Part shown: piece by piece, positions 63,972 to 64,000 of the stretch
Layout: each line of letters begins with the position of its first letter
Numbering within the stretch: the first letter of the stretch is position 1
Assembly (NCBI RefSeq): GCF_001942465.1
Contig: NZ_MKJY01000555.1
Coordinates: forward strand, 31,520 to 95,519
Direction: 5' to 3'
From: Actinomadura sp. CNU-125
Lineage (GTDB): Bacteria; Actinomycetota; Actinomycetes; Streptosporangiales; Streptosporangiaceae
DNA length: 64,000 bases
Notes under the pieces: model-generated
What the model was told of the DNA's origin: nothing
Seen by the model: the letters and a program-made list of their open reading frames with translations, nothing else
Databases searched by the model: none
Translations under genes and position numbers: made by a program

Positions 63972-64000
63972 CCCCCGACACCCCCGCGCCGCCCGAACCC
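63968..64000 (+). CDS. Start of next gene (cut by window edge)
   Basis: ATG at 63968 overlaps the dehydrogenase stop (ATGA); only MTPDTPAPPEP is visible. Same operon; product unknown. Confidence 0.5.
   Translation, partial: MTPDTPAPPEP

Overview
The window is 64 kb of very GC-rich DNA with GTG starts, GTGA/ATGA start-stop overlaps, AGGAGG-type ribosome sites and actinobacterial families (RepSA/TraSA-type integrative element, DUF2637, CU044_5270-type proteins, LAL regulators). This points to a filamentous actinomycete; a Thermomonosporaceae-like host (Actinomadura/Spirillospora) is a guess. About two dozen genes need one or more single-base frame corrections to read through. That rate suggests draft-sequence indels more than decay, so such genes are reported as one feature with the shift position given.

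Layout. 1-12.3 kb: a sugar-acid/deoxysugar type catabolic locus, all on the minus strand except a partial glycosidase-like end at the left edge. One transcription unit (12263 to 8233) has an SDR dehydrogenase, a fumarase/aspartase-superfamily lyase and TPP-dependent E1 alpha and beta subunits. A second (8186 to 491) has an RbsBAC-like ABC importer, a VOC protein, a mutarotase, an amidohydrolase lactonase, a Gfo/Idh/MocA oxidoreductase and a LacI regulator. Nearly identical operator-like sites (8201-8216, 12275-12290) precede both units. 12.4-28.6 kb: a DUF1877 protein, a Ser/Thr kinase, a MarR-controlled luciferase-like monooxygenase/FMN reductase pair, F420-reductase-like and XRE genes, then redox and hydrolase genes with SnoaL-like proteins, a large LAL regulator, and a divergent RidA/HxlR pair.

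28.7-43.9 kb: a tandem array of actinomycete integrative and conjugative elements (AICEs) at the 3' end of tRNA-Gly(CCC). Element A (31567-43841) is essentially complete: GntR (KorSA-like), SCO3933-type regulator, FtsK-like TraSA, DUF2637 spread protein, RepSA, Xis, Int, plus an HTH / zinc-peptidase-like / gamma-glutamylcyclotransferase module. Element B (29169-31610) is a deletion derivative of a related element. To its left lies only the end of a third element (C). The three share the attachment core, the integrase 3' end and a structured hairpin region; A differs from B and C in its presumed integrase arm sites.

43.9-64 kb: dcd, a glycine-betaine type ABC transporter, a ZIP metal transporter, a large membrane FeS oxidoreductase, a TIGR03086-type protein, thiolase and 3-hydroxyacyl-CoA dehydrogenase (fatty-acid/CoA metabolism) separated by a tandem pair of tiny acidic-tailed membrane peptides, an AraC regulator, a secreted trypsin-like protease, two successive ECF sigma / CU044_5270-like pairs, and a LacI regulator divergent from a zinc alcohol dehydrogenase. 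No rRNA genes and no CRISPR arrays are seen.
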